This document shows, piece by piece, positions 35,743 through 48,781 of a stretch of 64,000 nucleotides of DNA. Below the pieces are notes generated by a model. That model was given only the letters and a program-made list of their open reading frames with translations. It had not been told where the DNA came from and did no database searches. Numbering within the stretch: the stretch's first letter is position 1; every line of letters starts with the position of its first letter. This DNA is from Diadema setosum (Eukaryota; Echinodermata; Echinoidea; Diadematoida; Diadematidae). Where the stretch lies: the NCBI RefSeq assembly GCF_964275005.1, contig NC_092705.1, forward strand, positions 4,155,825-4,219,824, in the 5' to 3' direction. Position numbers and translations under genes: made by a program.

Positions 35743-37634
35743 ATAAAAACCTAAAATTATCACGCTTCGCCTAATCTAGATTATACTGCAAGAAGTATCC
35801 TAACATCGCATGCCTATGATCTGTGCATGATTATGTTACAACGCAAATATTTATTTCTATGCTTCATGGGAATTATCTTCAAGTTATGAGAACATGCTCA
35901 CTTGCATCCGTTATTGTATCACAAACACTCAGTAGCAAATTTATAGCGAATACCTGAAAGACACTAAATAATCGATGCACACAAATCCATCAAGATTGCA
36001 GCGTTAACAGTTTAATAGTGACACCACTTTAATACAGAGACAAACCTTAGTTAGTGTCTGAATTCGTAATTGTACGTCCCGTCAAACTCATCATAATCGC
36101 TCTTTTGTTCGGGAACAGACAAAGTTGCGGTTTAAAAGGGAAAAAGGACTTTCAAAGAGTTCTAGAAAGTCGGCATAACATAATGTTGAAGTAAATACAT
36201 GAATTGATTAATTACAGATAGCTATCTAAAGTGGAATGTTACTCCAATCTGATTGACTTTGACAGTTTGATAACAGAATACCAGGTGAAGTAAAATTTCT
36301 GCCTTTCTTTGAAATCGGTCATGACATTATAAAAACAACAACAGTTACTAAATTTTCATCTTTTCACGTTTTTCCATATGACAACTATGCATAGTCGGGC
36401 CTCATGCCAATAAGTATATGATATTAAAAAGTATTACATATTGATAGGCAGATAATTCAGAAATTATAGCTTCTATATCAAAAAATTAATGACCACAAGG
36501 TGATTTGAAGATGTCGTGATCATCCAAATCTGAGAAAAAAATGTCACAAGACACATTATATAAATGTATCTGCTGCAATTTGATTTTAAACATGCTTCGC
36601 TTCTTTTGACATTCTAGGCTTACAATCACAGACATATCCACACAAAGACCCACAGAAAACTTCAGTGTAATTTAAAGACTTTAATACAACACGATTGTTA
36701 AGTTACATCAGTCAAACACGCTTTATGAACGTATGGAAATACATGCAGGTATTCAACGTTTAAATTCTTAACATTTGAACAGCTAGTGCTGCAGCATTTT
36801 GTTATACTCCTTGATTGCGAAAGATATTATTTAAGCAGTAGTCATGATATTCAGAAATTCTTCGCACAACACACATTTGAGGCAAGAACGCCTAGGTCGA
36901 GATATTAACGACTGTCTTGAATTAAAAGTTGGGGTTTAGAAATGATGAAACTATATGATATATTACTGATCATAGTTTCATAATTTCCAACCCGAATTCT
37001 TTAATGATTTCAAGATATATTATGATCATATTATAAGATAATTTCAATCAGTATTCATATCCAAGAAAAAAGAATGATCATTTATAACTTAATTCAAAGC
37101 TTAAAACATCAGGTCTTTTTGATATTTTTTAATATAAATAAACATCATTCAGACCTAGACGACTTGTACGCTTTACACAAAAACAGCAACGATATACTCC
37201 CAAGACCTTGCAAACATCACAATATCAAGGTGAAATAATGCAACTACAATATAATGCATGCCATAAACCCGTAGATCGTGGTAAAATTGTAATAAATAAA
37301 GTGGTGCAGAATAGTATACATCGGGCGAGGCTAATGCATGGAATCAGCAGCGCAAGGGTTGGGCTTGATTTGACATTTGCTCACGATATAAACGAATAGT
37401 CATATCTTCAGTTAAGTTAATTAGCAGCACTCGGAAATTTAACTAAAAGCTGCATCATTATAAAATATAAATTTGTATGCAGTCAAACCAATGCAGCAAT
37501 GATGTTTTGTTGTTGTTATAAAGAACGAAAGGAGAGGGAGAGAAAATGGGGCCCTATACAAATAATTTGCCCCAGACAGATAAACATTATAAATCTTAAA
37601 GAGATATAAACAAGAATATTAAATATATACCAAG

Positions 37635-37703
37635 TCTCCACGAGGGAGCTCATATCATCTCCACAAAGGAGCTCATTACGTCTCCACGAGGGAGCTTATA
37701 TTA
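37635..37703. repeat. Three tandem copies of a 23-bp unit
   Basis: 'tctccac.a.ggagct.at' starts at 37635, 37658 and 37681. It lies downstream of the LGR stop codon, possibly in its 3' UTR. Confidence 0.8.
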
Positions 37704-38225
37704 TGATATTGATGAATACCTCATTGATATTGATGAATATTCATATTGATAAATACTGCAGCAATGACACAAATGTAACAGCCGAGATAAAATTCGACCG
37801 ATATAAGAAAATAAAGTGCATGACCAGCATTGTGGCCTAGTGAATGGGGTACAGACACCACTTTTTTTTTCTCTATTTTCCTTTTACTCATGTTTATGCT
37901 CTCATCTCTTATATCTTTGTGATTCAAGGTAAGGTGGAAAAAAATATCCTATGCACGTATGCACAAAATTTAGATAGATGAAGATACCTACAATGGTGAT
38001 ATTATAAGTACTATTGATTTGAAGCTTAAAATGAACCATAAAATTAAAACCGGGACGCCTTCTAGGGCCTCTAAGGTAATTTCTGGCAAGAATCTTAGAA
38101 CCAAGGGGGGTGAAATGGGGTGGGGTGGGGAGGATGGTGACGTTACTCTAGGAGTGTTTTGTTTCACATGTTTTATGAGGGATAATTGTGTGTGTCGGGG
38201 GGGGGGGGTGGTATGATGGTCACTA

Positions 38226-39324
38226 TCACATTTTCGTACTTATTGTTTGATCCGAATTCGACGTTGTTTTTTGTTTCCCGATGTAGGTGACGATAGTATA
38301 AAGGTACGGATTCAGCGATGCGTTGATAGGCAGAATGAAGACCGCACACCAGGCGTAGAGGGCGACAGGTAACTGGACGAGTCCGGTCTGGCTTAGGATC
38401 CCCATGATGATGACCGGCATCCAACAGCAGAAGTCGGTCCCGATGATGACGGCCATCTTGGCAGCCATTTTGGCCTCCTGGTCTCGGGAGGATTCATGTG
38501 TATGACGAGCGCTCCCTACGGCCTTCGCAGACCTTTTAACCTTGATGAATATCACAATGTAGCACACCAAGATGAAGAGGAAAAGGATGAGGTTTATTCC
38601 CAGAAACAACGCAATAGAGTAGATCCAGGCAGGTTGCACGCTTCCCATACCCGATGTCACAAAAGACCCAGACCCGGTTGCGTGGGACCATACATAAATC
38701 CTCTCTGCAGTCGACTCGGTACTCAGCGGCAAACCAATGCAGACATCGGACAGACCGTAGAAGTTCGGCACAAAAATCCCAACAATCAATGGCGTCATAC
38801 TCAGGATGGCAGTTGACAGCCACGTGATCGCGGCCGAAATCCTGGCGGAAGAGGAGTGAAATTTGAAGCGACTGAAAGGAAAGACGACGCAGACGAAACG
38901 ATCTAGAGTGATGACGGCGAGAAAGAACACCGAACTCTCGCTGGACCAGACGGCAAGGAATCCCGCGAATGCGCAGAGAGGGGACGAGCGCCATTGCGGG
39001 GCGCGAAGGTAGTAGTAGGGTCCGAAGTAAATGTCGGCTGACGCGATCATTATCATAAAGACGCCCATGAGCCAGTCCGCTATGGCAAGATTGGTGATGA
39101 AGAACGACTGCTCCCGGTTCCTCCTCTCGTGTCTGCCACGCCACCTGATCACCAGGACCATAGAATTGCCGATGAGGGCGCTGAATCCCAGAATCCACAT
39201 GAATATCCGCAGGACCTGGTTGGGCATCAGCCTATTGCAGGAGTCAAGCGATGTAACCATTCCTTCAGTGCAGGTGATGTTGTAAGACATGAACAGACAG
39301 CAAAGCCGGTTGTCATCGGCTGAC
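38226..39324 (-). CDS. Terminal 7TM exon of the LGR gene
   Basis: One exon (1 + 1098 bases; 365 codons plus TGA) encodes the entire transmembrane domain. Acceptor TTTCACTGTAG precedes 39324. Visible hallmarks: LCC hinge cysteines just after the last LRR; TM1 with GN (ALIGNSMVLVIRW); TM2 LAIADWLMG; Cys before TM3 (PLCAF) paired with Cys in ECL2 (DVCIGLPL); TM3 end LDRF, in place of DRY; IYSIALFLGINL leading into TM5; TM6 TDFCCWMPVIIMG; TM7 FILPINASLNPYLYT (NPxxY). The TM5-TM7 motifs resemble RXFP receptors closely. Unlike what I recall of RXFP1, ECL2 carries about 20 or more extra Ser/Thr/Gly-rich residues before TM5, and the tail after NPYLY is only about 21 residues, rich in Ser/Thr/Lys. Overlapping long ORFs in other frames are shadows. 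Confidence 0.93.
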
Positions 39325-42300
39325 CTACAGTGAAATAGGGTAGACAATACACGTGTGTTTTATACGCCTGACAGAGCATAACGCAATGCTGTGAAATAAA
39401 TCGTTAATACCTCAAAGAAGACTTTATCTAACATAGTCCTCTACGGTGAGCTCGCCTCTGGCAAAAGATCTACTGGCCGCCCCCAGTTGAGGTATAAGGA
39501 TGTTTGCAAGCGTGACCTGAAAGCCCTGGACATTAATACCAACAGTTGGGAGGACATATCAGCAGACCGCAACAGATGGCGCAGTACGCTTCAGAGGCAA
39601 CTCAAAGCAGGTGAAGCAAGGATCCTGAGCCTTGCAGATGAAAAGAGAGCCAGACGGAAAACACAAGCACGCGGAGAAAACCCTGCGACTACCCACACTT
39701 GTCACAGATGTGGTAGAGACTGCCATTCGCGAATTGGACTTGTGAGCCACAGCCGACGCTGTGGCACCAGTGGAAGGATTAACACCAGAACTTGACAACT
39801 CCTAGAGCGCATTACCTATGGTCCACACTGACCGACAGAGGCCTAGTAGTAGTAAGAGGAGAGTACAGAAAACATCCTGCTCCTCTGAGATTAGTTCAGA
39901 ACCGAACAAGTAGGCCTATGCTCTAGCTAGTAACAGAGATGAACTCCCAAGTATGGACAATGTATAGACCACTAGAAATGTTGAAGGATAATCCATGGTC
40001 TCTTCTTCAGTAATACATTCCTTCAGAACTTCTACTTGAATATTCCTCCACCCTATCCATCTCATTCACAATATGATCGGAACCTTTTTGCAGCGAGACC
40101 GTCATTTTTCTTCTCAACTAATATTGTCATTAAACTATCGTCTAATAGCTCTTTCGTTTCTCAACTTTTCACCGTTTCTTTCAGAACTCTCTGCTACTAT
40201 CTGTCCTATAGCTTTGCTCGATGCCAAGTTTGCAGCCAACGATTAAAGACCCGTTCTTTCTCTTCTGTGCTCACATGACCCATTTTGATAAGTGCTTTTA
40301 ACACCACCATCCACGTGGTGTTACCCACATACAGTAACTGTAACTGTAGTGGATGTTGGCGTGATTAATTTGGCAACCCAGACTGAGACACTCATTCAGG
40401 CAAGATACGAATGGACAGTGTACAGTCCTCGGAATACCTCCCACCCCACCCCACTCTCTTTCTAAAGATGTCCGATCGACTAACATTCAAAAGTATTAAT
40501 CACTGTGGTGTTCGATTTACAACTCATGATTACTTACAATCTTTCGAGTTTGGTTAAGCCGCGAAACATGTCGGGATGTAGGTTATCAAGTTCAGTCTGT
40601 AAGAGTCCCCTTCAGGAGGCGATGGAGAGAGAAAGTAAAACAAATACATTATAATGCCTGTACATACATAAATGGAAATTTTGATTATAATTTTTTTTTT
40701 TCAGAGAAATGACATGTCGTCTAGACATAGAAGAAAATGTTTGTGCATGATATGACATAAAAAGAGTTGCCTATAGACAGCTGGAACTTAGCCCGACTCA
40801 TCTCATACCATCCGTCTCCGTGGTGTGGCTGTATATGGAGGGTATCCATAACATTGTTATTGAAATTCAATTCAAAACATTCTCCTTATCATAGTTCAGT
40901 GAACACCATCACAAGCAAAACGATCACCTGTCGGTTATGTGGTCTAATCCCGTGGATTTTAACCCACAGCATCCCCGCCCCGCACCCCAATGAACTGGGT
41001 GTATGAATGGGCATCTTACAATGCTAATTGGGTATAGTGATGCAAATGAATGCTTACTGGAAGAGTATAGTGCTAAGACTGAAGAGGTTGTCCTAGGAAA
41101 TACGATCAGAATATTATTGCCACGTCAGAGTAGTCACAGTAGTGCCTGTTCTCCCCTCTCCACCCAATGATCGTATACGAGCCGTTCAAAACAAAATCGT
41201 GTACAAACGCCTCGCCATCTCAGCCCTCATCGGACGAAGACCGCCCCGATCGACACGAATGCCATTCAGAAACGAGCGACACAGACAGTGACAGATCAAT
41301 GGTTTCACGAACTCACTTACAGATAGGTGATTTCTGGAGTGTTGTCAAAGGTTCCAGGTTCGATATACGACAAGGGGTTACGTCTCAGAGACCTGAAGTC
41401 ACAAACAAACAAAGGATTTACATAATATATACAATTTTCCTCATACATTGTCCAGATAAGTCAAGAAATCACGTTTTATTAGGTTTTTGATTAAAAAAAA
41501 AACTGTACCATAAATAGTTACGGTATACCTTCAGGTATCTATGCTGGGAAAAACCGTCTGTATTTTTTTAAAGAAGAGTGGAAATAGGCATTATCAAGCA
41601 ATGCCGAACACATCACATGTAGTTGTTGTTTTTTTGTCAGTACGCTCTATAAACTAATGAGTTAACAGAGTCACTTTTTGAAAACTAATGAGTTTGAGAA
41701 CAATAACTGACATTACACTGTATTCAACAATGCCTTAATTTCCCTTCCTTTGTATGCTTCATTCTGAGGTTTGTTTGTTTTTTAAGATGGTATGGGTTTA
41801 GGATAGATTTCAAGTCTAATACTTTCTTAACACCTGTTAGTAACTTGTTTTTTGAAATACTTTAATATTACTTTACACTCTGAGAAAAATAGGTTCAATG
41901 CTCCCCCTTTGTACCGAGAATAACGGTTGGATTTTTTTTCGGGGTCCGAATAAATTTGTTGGAAATCAATACTCCCCCCCCCCCCCCCTCCCCCTCCCCG
42001 TCGTAAAGAAGTCTCCGGTTTTATTATTCTGAGGAAAGGTCTGAATTGCATACATTAACAATAATAGTATATCAGATTATGAAAAGATGGGTCACATTTT
42101 CAGGCTTGGAAAAGTGACAGATGAACTTTAAACCCAAGGAATGAGAAACACAATAATCTCACATCCAGGACACAGACGATAAGCCATCTAACATCCCTTT
42201 CCGTAGTTCCTGGATGGAGTTATTTGTAAGGGATCTGAAATGAAATACAATGTAATAACATGATACATCGATTATTAATAGATGAGACTAAGCCTACAAA

Positions 42301-45300
42301 TACCAACACACTTCCAGAGAAATATGTTTTTCCGACTCATTTGACAAAGCGTCAGTATCAATGTTTCTAAAGGAATAAGCCCAATATATTAAAAAAGTAT
42401 TATGAATGAGTTTGGTTTTGCATCTATGGTACATACATTGTACACTACATTCCTCTTTCTACTTTCATCCCTCTCCCTTAAAGCGCATAGAGACACTATG
42501 GTAGTGATATGCGCTATATAAGCACTGTGTGTTAATATATATCTTTTCAGACAAAACATATAATATGCTATACAAACGTGATACACCTAAAAACGTGATA
42601 TAACATGTATAAAGCAGATAATAACAGCGAAATGATGGAGTACTGTATATAAAAGAAATGGAGAAACACAGCATCTTTCCTTTTTTACTCAATAAACACA
42701 ACATCACTCACCAGATTAATAAATATTATTGCTGAGTTTGATATTTTCCAATTTATTGGGCTGGTGTTCGCAAATGGGCTTAGAAGGATTTGTAGTCCTG
42801 GACCCAACATGTATATCTTCCGTCGTTGACGAAAAACATATTTTATTCATAGGTTGCTATTATTCAGTAAATTACTCTTCTAAAATCTTGTCATTATATC
42901 CGATGAAACTGCTTCATACACCATTGTACACTGTAACTTGCACAATGTTGCATGCAGGAAGGGACATACAATAGATGGTTAAGAAATACTTTCTACGATT
43001 ACTTACATTCCCTTGACTTTGCCTAGACCCCTCATGGCTCCAACCTCAATATGACTTATCTTATTCTTCCGTAGTATCCTATCAGTGGAGAGAAACATAA
43101 ACAGACCTTATTCAATTTTACGTTTTAGCAGAGAATTCCACGTGTTTCAGGTCTACATAGGGCACATCGTCCTCTTGTTTGAAATTGACTCTCATTTTGT
43201 TGGGATAAACATTCATAATCTTCGTCCACGTTGTATACATTCTACAATGCTTTGATTGCGTTGGAGACATAACTTTTTTTTTCATGTTGTCTGCATTTTA
43301 ATCATTCACACGACAATCGTGATGAAGAGAAGCTACGAGATATTATGTAACCTTTGCTCTGAGAGTGTATGATCTCTATCTAGTTGATAAGTATTAGTCA
43401 TTAACAACATCTACGCGTATTTGTGTCCTGAAAGGTTTTCAACATTAATTGTATTTGAATTCCCCCAGTCCCTTGACCGGTTTGCTCTATAATAGCGACA
43501 TAAATTAACCTTCAAAAGAAGATCATAAGACAGTTGATCAGTCTGCTGCACAAGTTATGAGGACAAAGATGCCTATTTTTCAGATGTGTGATGCTACTTG
43601 AGCTGATGAATAAACGCACGTACAACTTCATGGGACTACTTACAAATCGGTGAGACTCGTCAGTTCTTCAAAAGTCCCGGATGTCAAAGTTGTGAGCTGA
43701 TTGGAATCAAGGTCACTAAAAAAAAAAAAAAAAACAAAAAAACCAGAGTTCATTCTAATGAGTGCATTGTGCTGTATAAGCCCTATTCATTCTCTTATTT
43801 ATCGTTACTACAGCGTAAAGAATTCGAGTCACGAGGGCGTGCAGTGCAGTGGCGCCGTGACCTCATTTCGGAGTCGCCTAAATCGCCTCGACACTGTAGA
43901 AATGAATTTTGTTGTTGTTGTTGCAGTCGTTCTGAGCCAGTTTACGTGAATTGAGGTAAATTACATGACTCTTGGATTTACCAAAGCCCCTGTTTCCTAA
44001 TAAGTAAAACACGAATGCGGAAATTCCACAAAATCAAAGTACCGTGCAAATAAACGAAGTTACACAAACTTATAGAACTTATATCATTGAAAAGGAATGA
44101 AGAAACACTTACAGCCATTTCAGATTGCTTAAATCTTGAAACGTAGATCGTTCTATAACTTTTATGGAGTTAAAACCCAAATGCCTGCAGGAAGAGAAGA
44201 TGATTAAAAGCAATTTTAAGCATTCGCAATAAGAGTACCACAAAGTAACAATATCCACTGTACAGCTGTACGGAAAGATCTAGCTTCATTTTCTTAATGA
44301 TGATATCAATTTATTCATCATAAGATATCAAGATATTTGCATCTTTATTTATGCTCTTTGTGTGTGTTTGTATGTGTGTGTGTGCGTGTGTGTGTGCGTG
44401 TCTTCACACTGCATTCTTCACTATACATTGTGTTTCAACGACCGTGCACTTCACTGCGCTCAGTACGACTTTACTCTATAAAAAGGGATGTATAATTAAT
44501 GAAAGCAGAAGAAGAAGAACGGAAACATGGTCTATTTCAGGTTGTTGACTATTTTGTCGTGAATTGATCTATTCAAGAAGAGAATCTTGAATCGAAATTT
44601 ATAGTCACAAGTTCATTTGTTTTGAAAACGTTAAAAGAATTAAAAGCAAAATACTGAAGCAAAGAATATACCGTAATTGTTCAGTTACTACCACGAAAAT
44701 GTACAAGTGTAACAATTCGAGGGGGCTTTGTCATTATATTCATGATAAAAATTACGAGGAGTATTGTATTATAAACTTTAATAAGCAGGCTTGACCATCG
44801 AAATATAGATCTTTGTATAACCTACTGCCACGTCGTTACGCTTCTTACACAAATGTAAGAAATTGAGATGTATGTGCAAAAGAACTCACAGTTCTTGCAA
44901 TTGTGTAAGTCCTCTAAAAGCGCTCTCCTGCACGTAGCTGATATTGTTGTTAGATAACGTCCTGTGATTGAAAGGGGAGAAATAATTATGTTAATTGAAT
45001 GTAATCCATGCCTCTATCCCATACAAGACGACAGCTTGTTCATTATTCATATTCATGTTCTGCCTGGTTTCTTAACAAAACAAACAAAACAAAAAAACTT
45101 TTTACATTATTGTTATCAGCTGGTGTCTGTCTCTTCCCGTTTTCATGAGGCAAGGAGGTTCAATACAGTTATCGAATGCAATCTATTATTTTCAACTTTC
45201 AGCCACTTCTAAAAGGCTGCTACTGATTTGCTGATTTTCAATTAGGAAAGATCGAGCTACTGACGCTACAACAGTTTACTGAGAGTGAAATACAGCTCTG

Positions 45301-47009
45301 TGTATGAGTTAATTATTAAAAGAAGAACAATAATGGATGCCATGTGTTGACTATACATTATTTTTTCAAAGCAGACATAAATAGAACGCTATGGAACTGC
45401 AAATTTTTCTCATGTTTCCGATAAACGGTAAATAAGGTTATTGGTCATAAGAAGTGTCTAGCTTTCGATTTTTTCGGTTCTACATTATGTATTAAAGGTA
45501 AGTTTAATGATCATGTAATGGCTATTTACTTGTGTCATTTATATATACTAATGAGGTAAGGCAATACTCACAAATACTGAAGCGAAGTAAGATGCAAAAA
45601 CGTTTCCTCATTGAGACCATGGATTCTATTATTGGACAGGTCTCTGCATAAAGAGAGGGATGCAAATGATTACATGCAGATTTACAGATTTTGATTCTCT
45701 TCATTCTCATGTGCATCTTTAAGTTGATTTGAAAAGCAGATCAGATCAAGGGTGGTTCTTTTTTTTTCTTGTTTTTTACAAGACACGGGTTGGCAGGGTA
45801 AGTATGTACTGATTTGTGTGTACCATTTGGAATGACATTCAACACAGCTCTAGCCCACCAAAAACAAAAACAAAAACAAAACAAAAACAAAAACAAAAAA
45901 CAAACAAACAAACAATAAAGTGAGTAAAATTTTTCCGTTTATATGAAAGATTTTCTACAATTGTCTACGTTTGCAATTCACAGTGAAATAAAAATAGCAG
46001 CAAGGAAGCAGTCACGAGAGGTGTGTTCTAACCATTCGTATCATAACATGATTATACAACTATGGAGGCCAGATTGAAAACGAGACATTAGTTCAAATTA
46101 AATTGTGTTCTCGAAACTGGAACACAGAAATAGGTAAAATCCCTAATTTCACTTGATTGGATCTACGTCCACAGTTATGTGACGATAGAAAAGAAAAACG
46201 AGCCAAGCTTGTTGAAAGTTTCTTTCATCCAAATTATATGACTGTTCGACGCTTATATCTACAAAAGGTGGCATCACTTACTGAGATAGGGGGCTGCATG
46301 CATCGGAGCATCATCCACACACAATAAAACAACATCTCACCATACTCACAACGTTTCACTTTCAGTGCAATCTGCGGCTGAGAAAGGTTTTAAAGCTTTT
46401 ATGTCGGCAAATAGAAGTACTATAAGGAAGTAGTAAAAAGCATTTGTCTCCTTATTTTTGTTGAAAAACGTGACTAAATTGTGTATGATGATTCCAAAAC
46501 CCTTTAAAACATTACTCCAAATTTGACATCCTTGCGTTAAAAGGAATACAAGAGTCGCATAGAATCCCTTCCCCATGATTTCCCACGGTACTCACAAGTT
46601 GATTAACTGTCCGAGTCCTGCGAACGAGTTGCTGTTTACATGGCCGATTTGGTTGTGAGATAAATCCCTACAGATTCAATGAGTGAAATATAATTGAGTT
46701 ACTTCAAGTCAGGAGATAATATGTATCGTGGATTCAGATTCTTCGTATACCAACAAGCACAAAAACACAAACACATGCACACATAAATGTAACTTAATAT
46801 GGGATCGTAACATCTGTTGTAAAAATGATGTCATGACAGAGAGAAAAAGAGAAAGAAATTGCATTTCACTTATTTTATCTATTCATTTTTATTTTAAAAA
46901 ATATATAAATGTAGAAAACATATCATGCTAAAAAAAGTTATACATAATTTAAATACGTCAAAATAATAGTATAATTAATCAGAAGAAGCATAATGTCAAA
47001 ATGTCATAT

Positions 47010-47046
<37 letters not shown>

Positions 47047-48666
47047 CTATATTATATATATATATATATGGCATACAAAAACACTTCGTTGCATATCAAA
47101 GTTGAATCTTTCAAATCTTTTTGTGCATAATGAATGGTTCATGTTCGTAACAACCTGCCCTGCCCTGCTCAATGAAACTTTGCTTACAGTGTTCTCAGTG
47201 ACGTCATATTGCTGAATACGAAATTTTCCAAATCGGTAAAGGTACTGAATGCCATGATTCTGCAATAAGAGTGTACAAAGAAAGAAAGAGAGGGGAGAGA
47301 AGGGAGACTTTTTCGTCATTATATGAACATTTAGTGATTTGAAATACTCAAATTGAAATCATAGGCCTTGTAATCCATGTGTTGGTATAATCATAATTAT
47401 GATTATAATTATAATTATAATTATAATTACAATTATAATTATAATTATAATTATAATTATAATTATAATTATAATTATAATGTATGATCAACTCATTTAT
47501 AGGACCGAAGAACAGAGCCTCAATCTACATGTGGGTTTGTTTGGTTCTGTTTTTTTTTTGGGGGGGGGGGTGGGGGCGACTTCGAAAGTAAGCCAAATAG
47601 GCCATATCATCATAGTTACGTTGGACCATGTAAACAATAAAGAAATTTTGCACACACAAAGAAAGGAGGGGACTGTACATCAGATGATAATAATGGTTCA
47701 CGCTAGATACTTCTGAAATCAGCTGGGCTCCAAAACAAGTACAATTGCCCTGGAGATCAAAAATCGTAAAGGCTGATATCTTAAAGAAAATCAAATTCAA
47801 AATTCGTAAAAACTTTTTAAACATTTTCGAATGTAATGCCTGTCCATCAATGCAGATTACAAGTTTGGATGTATGAAGACCATCTTTGGACTAAAGAAAA
47901 ATACCGATAGCACTCTGTCATTAAAAATGTCTCATCACATGAATAGCATGGACTGCTATGGCATCTTAGACTTATCATTCTCTTCCTTATCGCCACTATC
48001 ATAATTATCATCAACATCATCGTCACCATCATAATCATCATCACCATCATCTCTATCAATATTGTCATCATCATTATAATCATCATCATCATTATCATCA
48101 CCATCATCATCGCCATCATTATGAATTATACCAGTGAGGTGGGAGGAATATGATTATGCATATCATATGTCTATATACAGTCATTATTTACGGGCCGGTT
48201 TTGTCCATTTTGATTTCCCCCTTTGTATTGTTGAAATATGTATATTTATAGGATTCATATCTTTGCATATGTATTTATCATTATGTATATTTTGTCGTTT
48301 TTTTCTGCAACAATGGATGTGAAATAATTATTTCATTTTATTGAGCAGATTTAATGTAATTTATTGGTAATGAATTTCGCGAATGAGTTATTTTGTGTGT
48401 TTCTTAGGTTAAGTATATGCTGATATAAGTTCATTTTTTGTAAGTTTTTTTTTTCGTCTTGAAACAGCTGTTCATGTATCATGTTTGTGTGTAAATGTAC
48501 TTGTATACTTGTATATATTTGTGTCAATGTCAATAACCATTATTGCGGTGTGATGGACTGGGTCCACTGTATTTTTTTCCTTGTACGTACCTGCCTGTGG
48601 GCAGGTAGTATCCTAGGATTATTTATCACATGCTTTAATTTGCAATGGAAATAAAGTATGCTATAC

Positions 48667-48727
<61 letters not shown>

Positions 48728-48739
48728 TATAACTGAATG

Positions 48740-48781
<42 letters not shown>

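Larger units (their letters stand above)
32079..38225. other. Intergenic and UTR DNA between DIPK2 and the LGR gene
   Basis: Apart from the candidate 5' exon, the palindrome at 33986, the SINE, the hAT-like MITE and simple repeats, I see only AT-rich unique sequence. The 3' UTR of the LGR should lie just below 38226, but no clear poly(A) signal was picked out near the stop. Confidence 0.55.

Noticed and set aside
38496..39323. Long ORFs in other frames across the 7TM exon (for example 220 codons at 38536-39198 minus, 106 codons at 38496-38816 plus)
   Set aside because: They are shadows of the GC-richer 7TM coding frame, which alone shows GPCR motifs.
40596..40609. CTTACAG inside the last LRR exon as its acceptor
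   Set aside because: It would give a 59-base exon and lose part of the repeat; the outer AG gives 72 bases and the same phase as all other LRR exons.
41167..41490. 107-codon plus-strand ORF rich in Ser/Asp
   Set aside because: Overlaps an LRR exon in antisense; no splice partner or recognisable domain.
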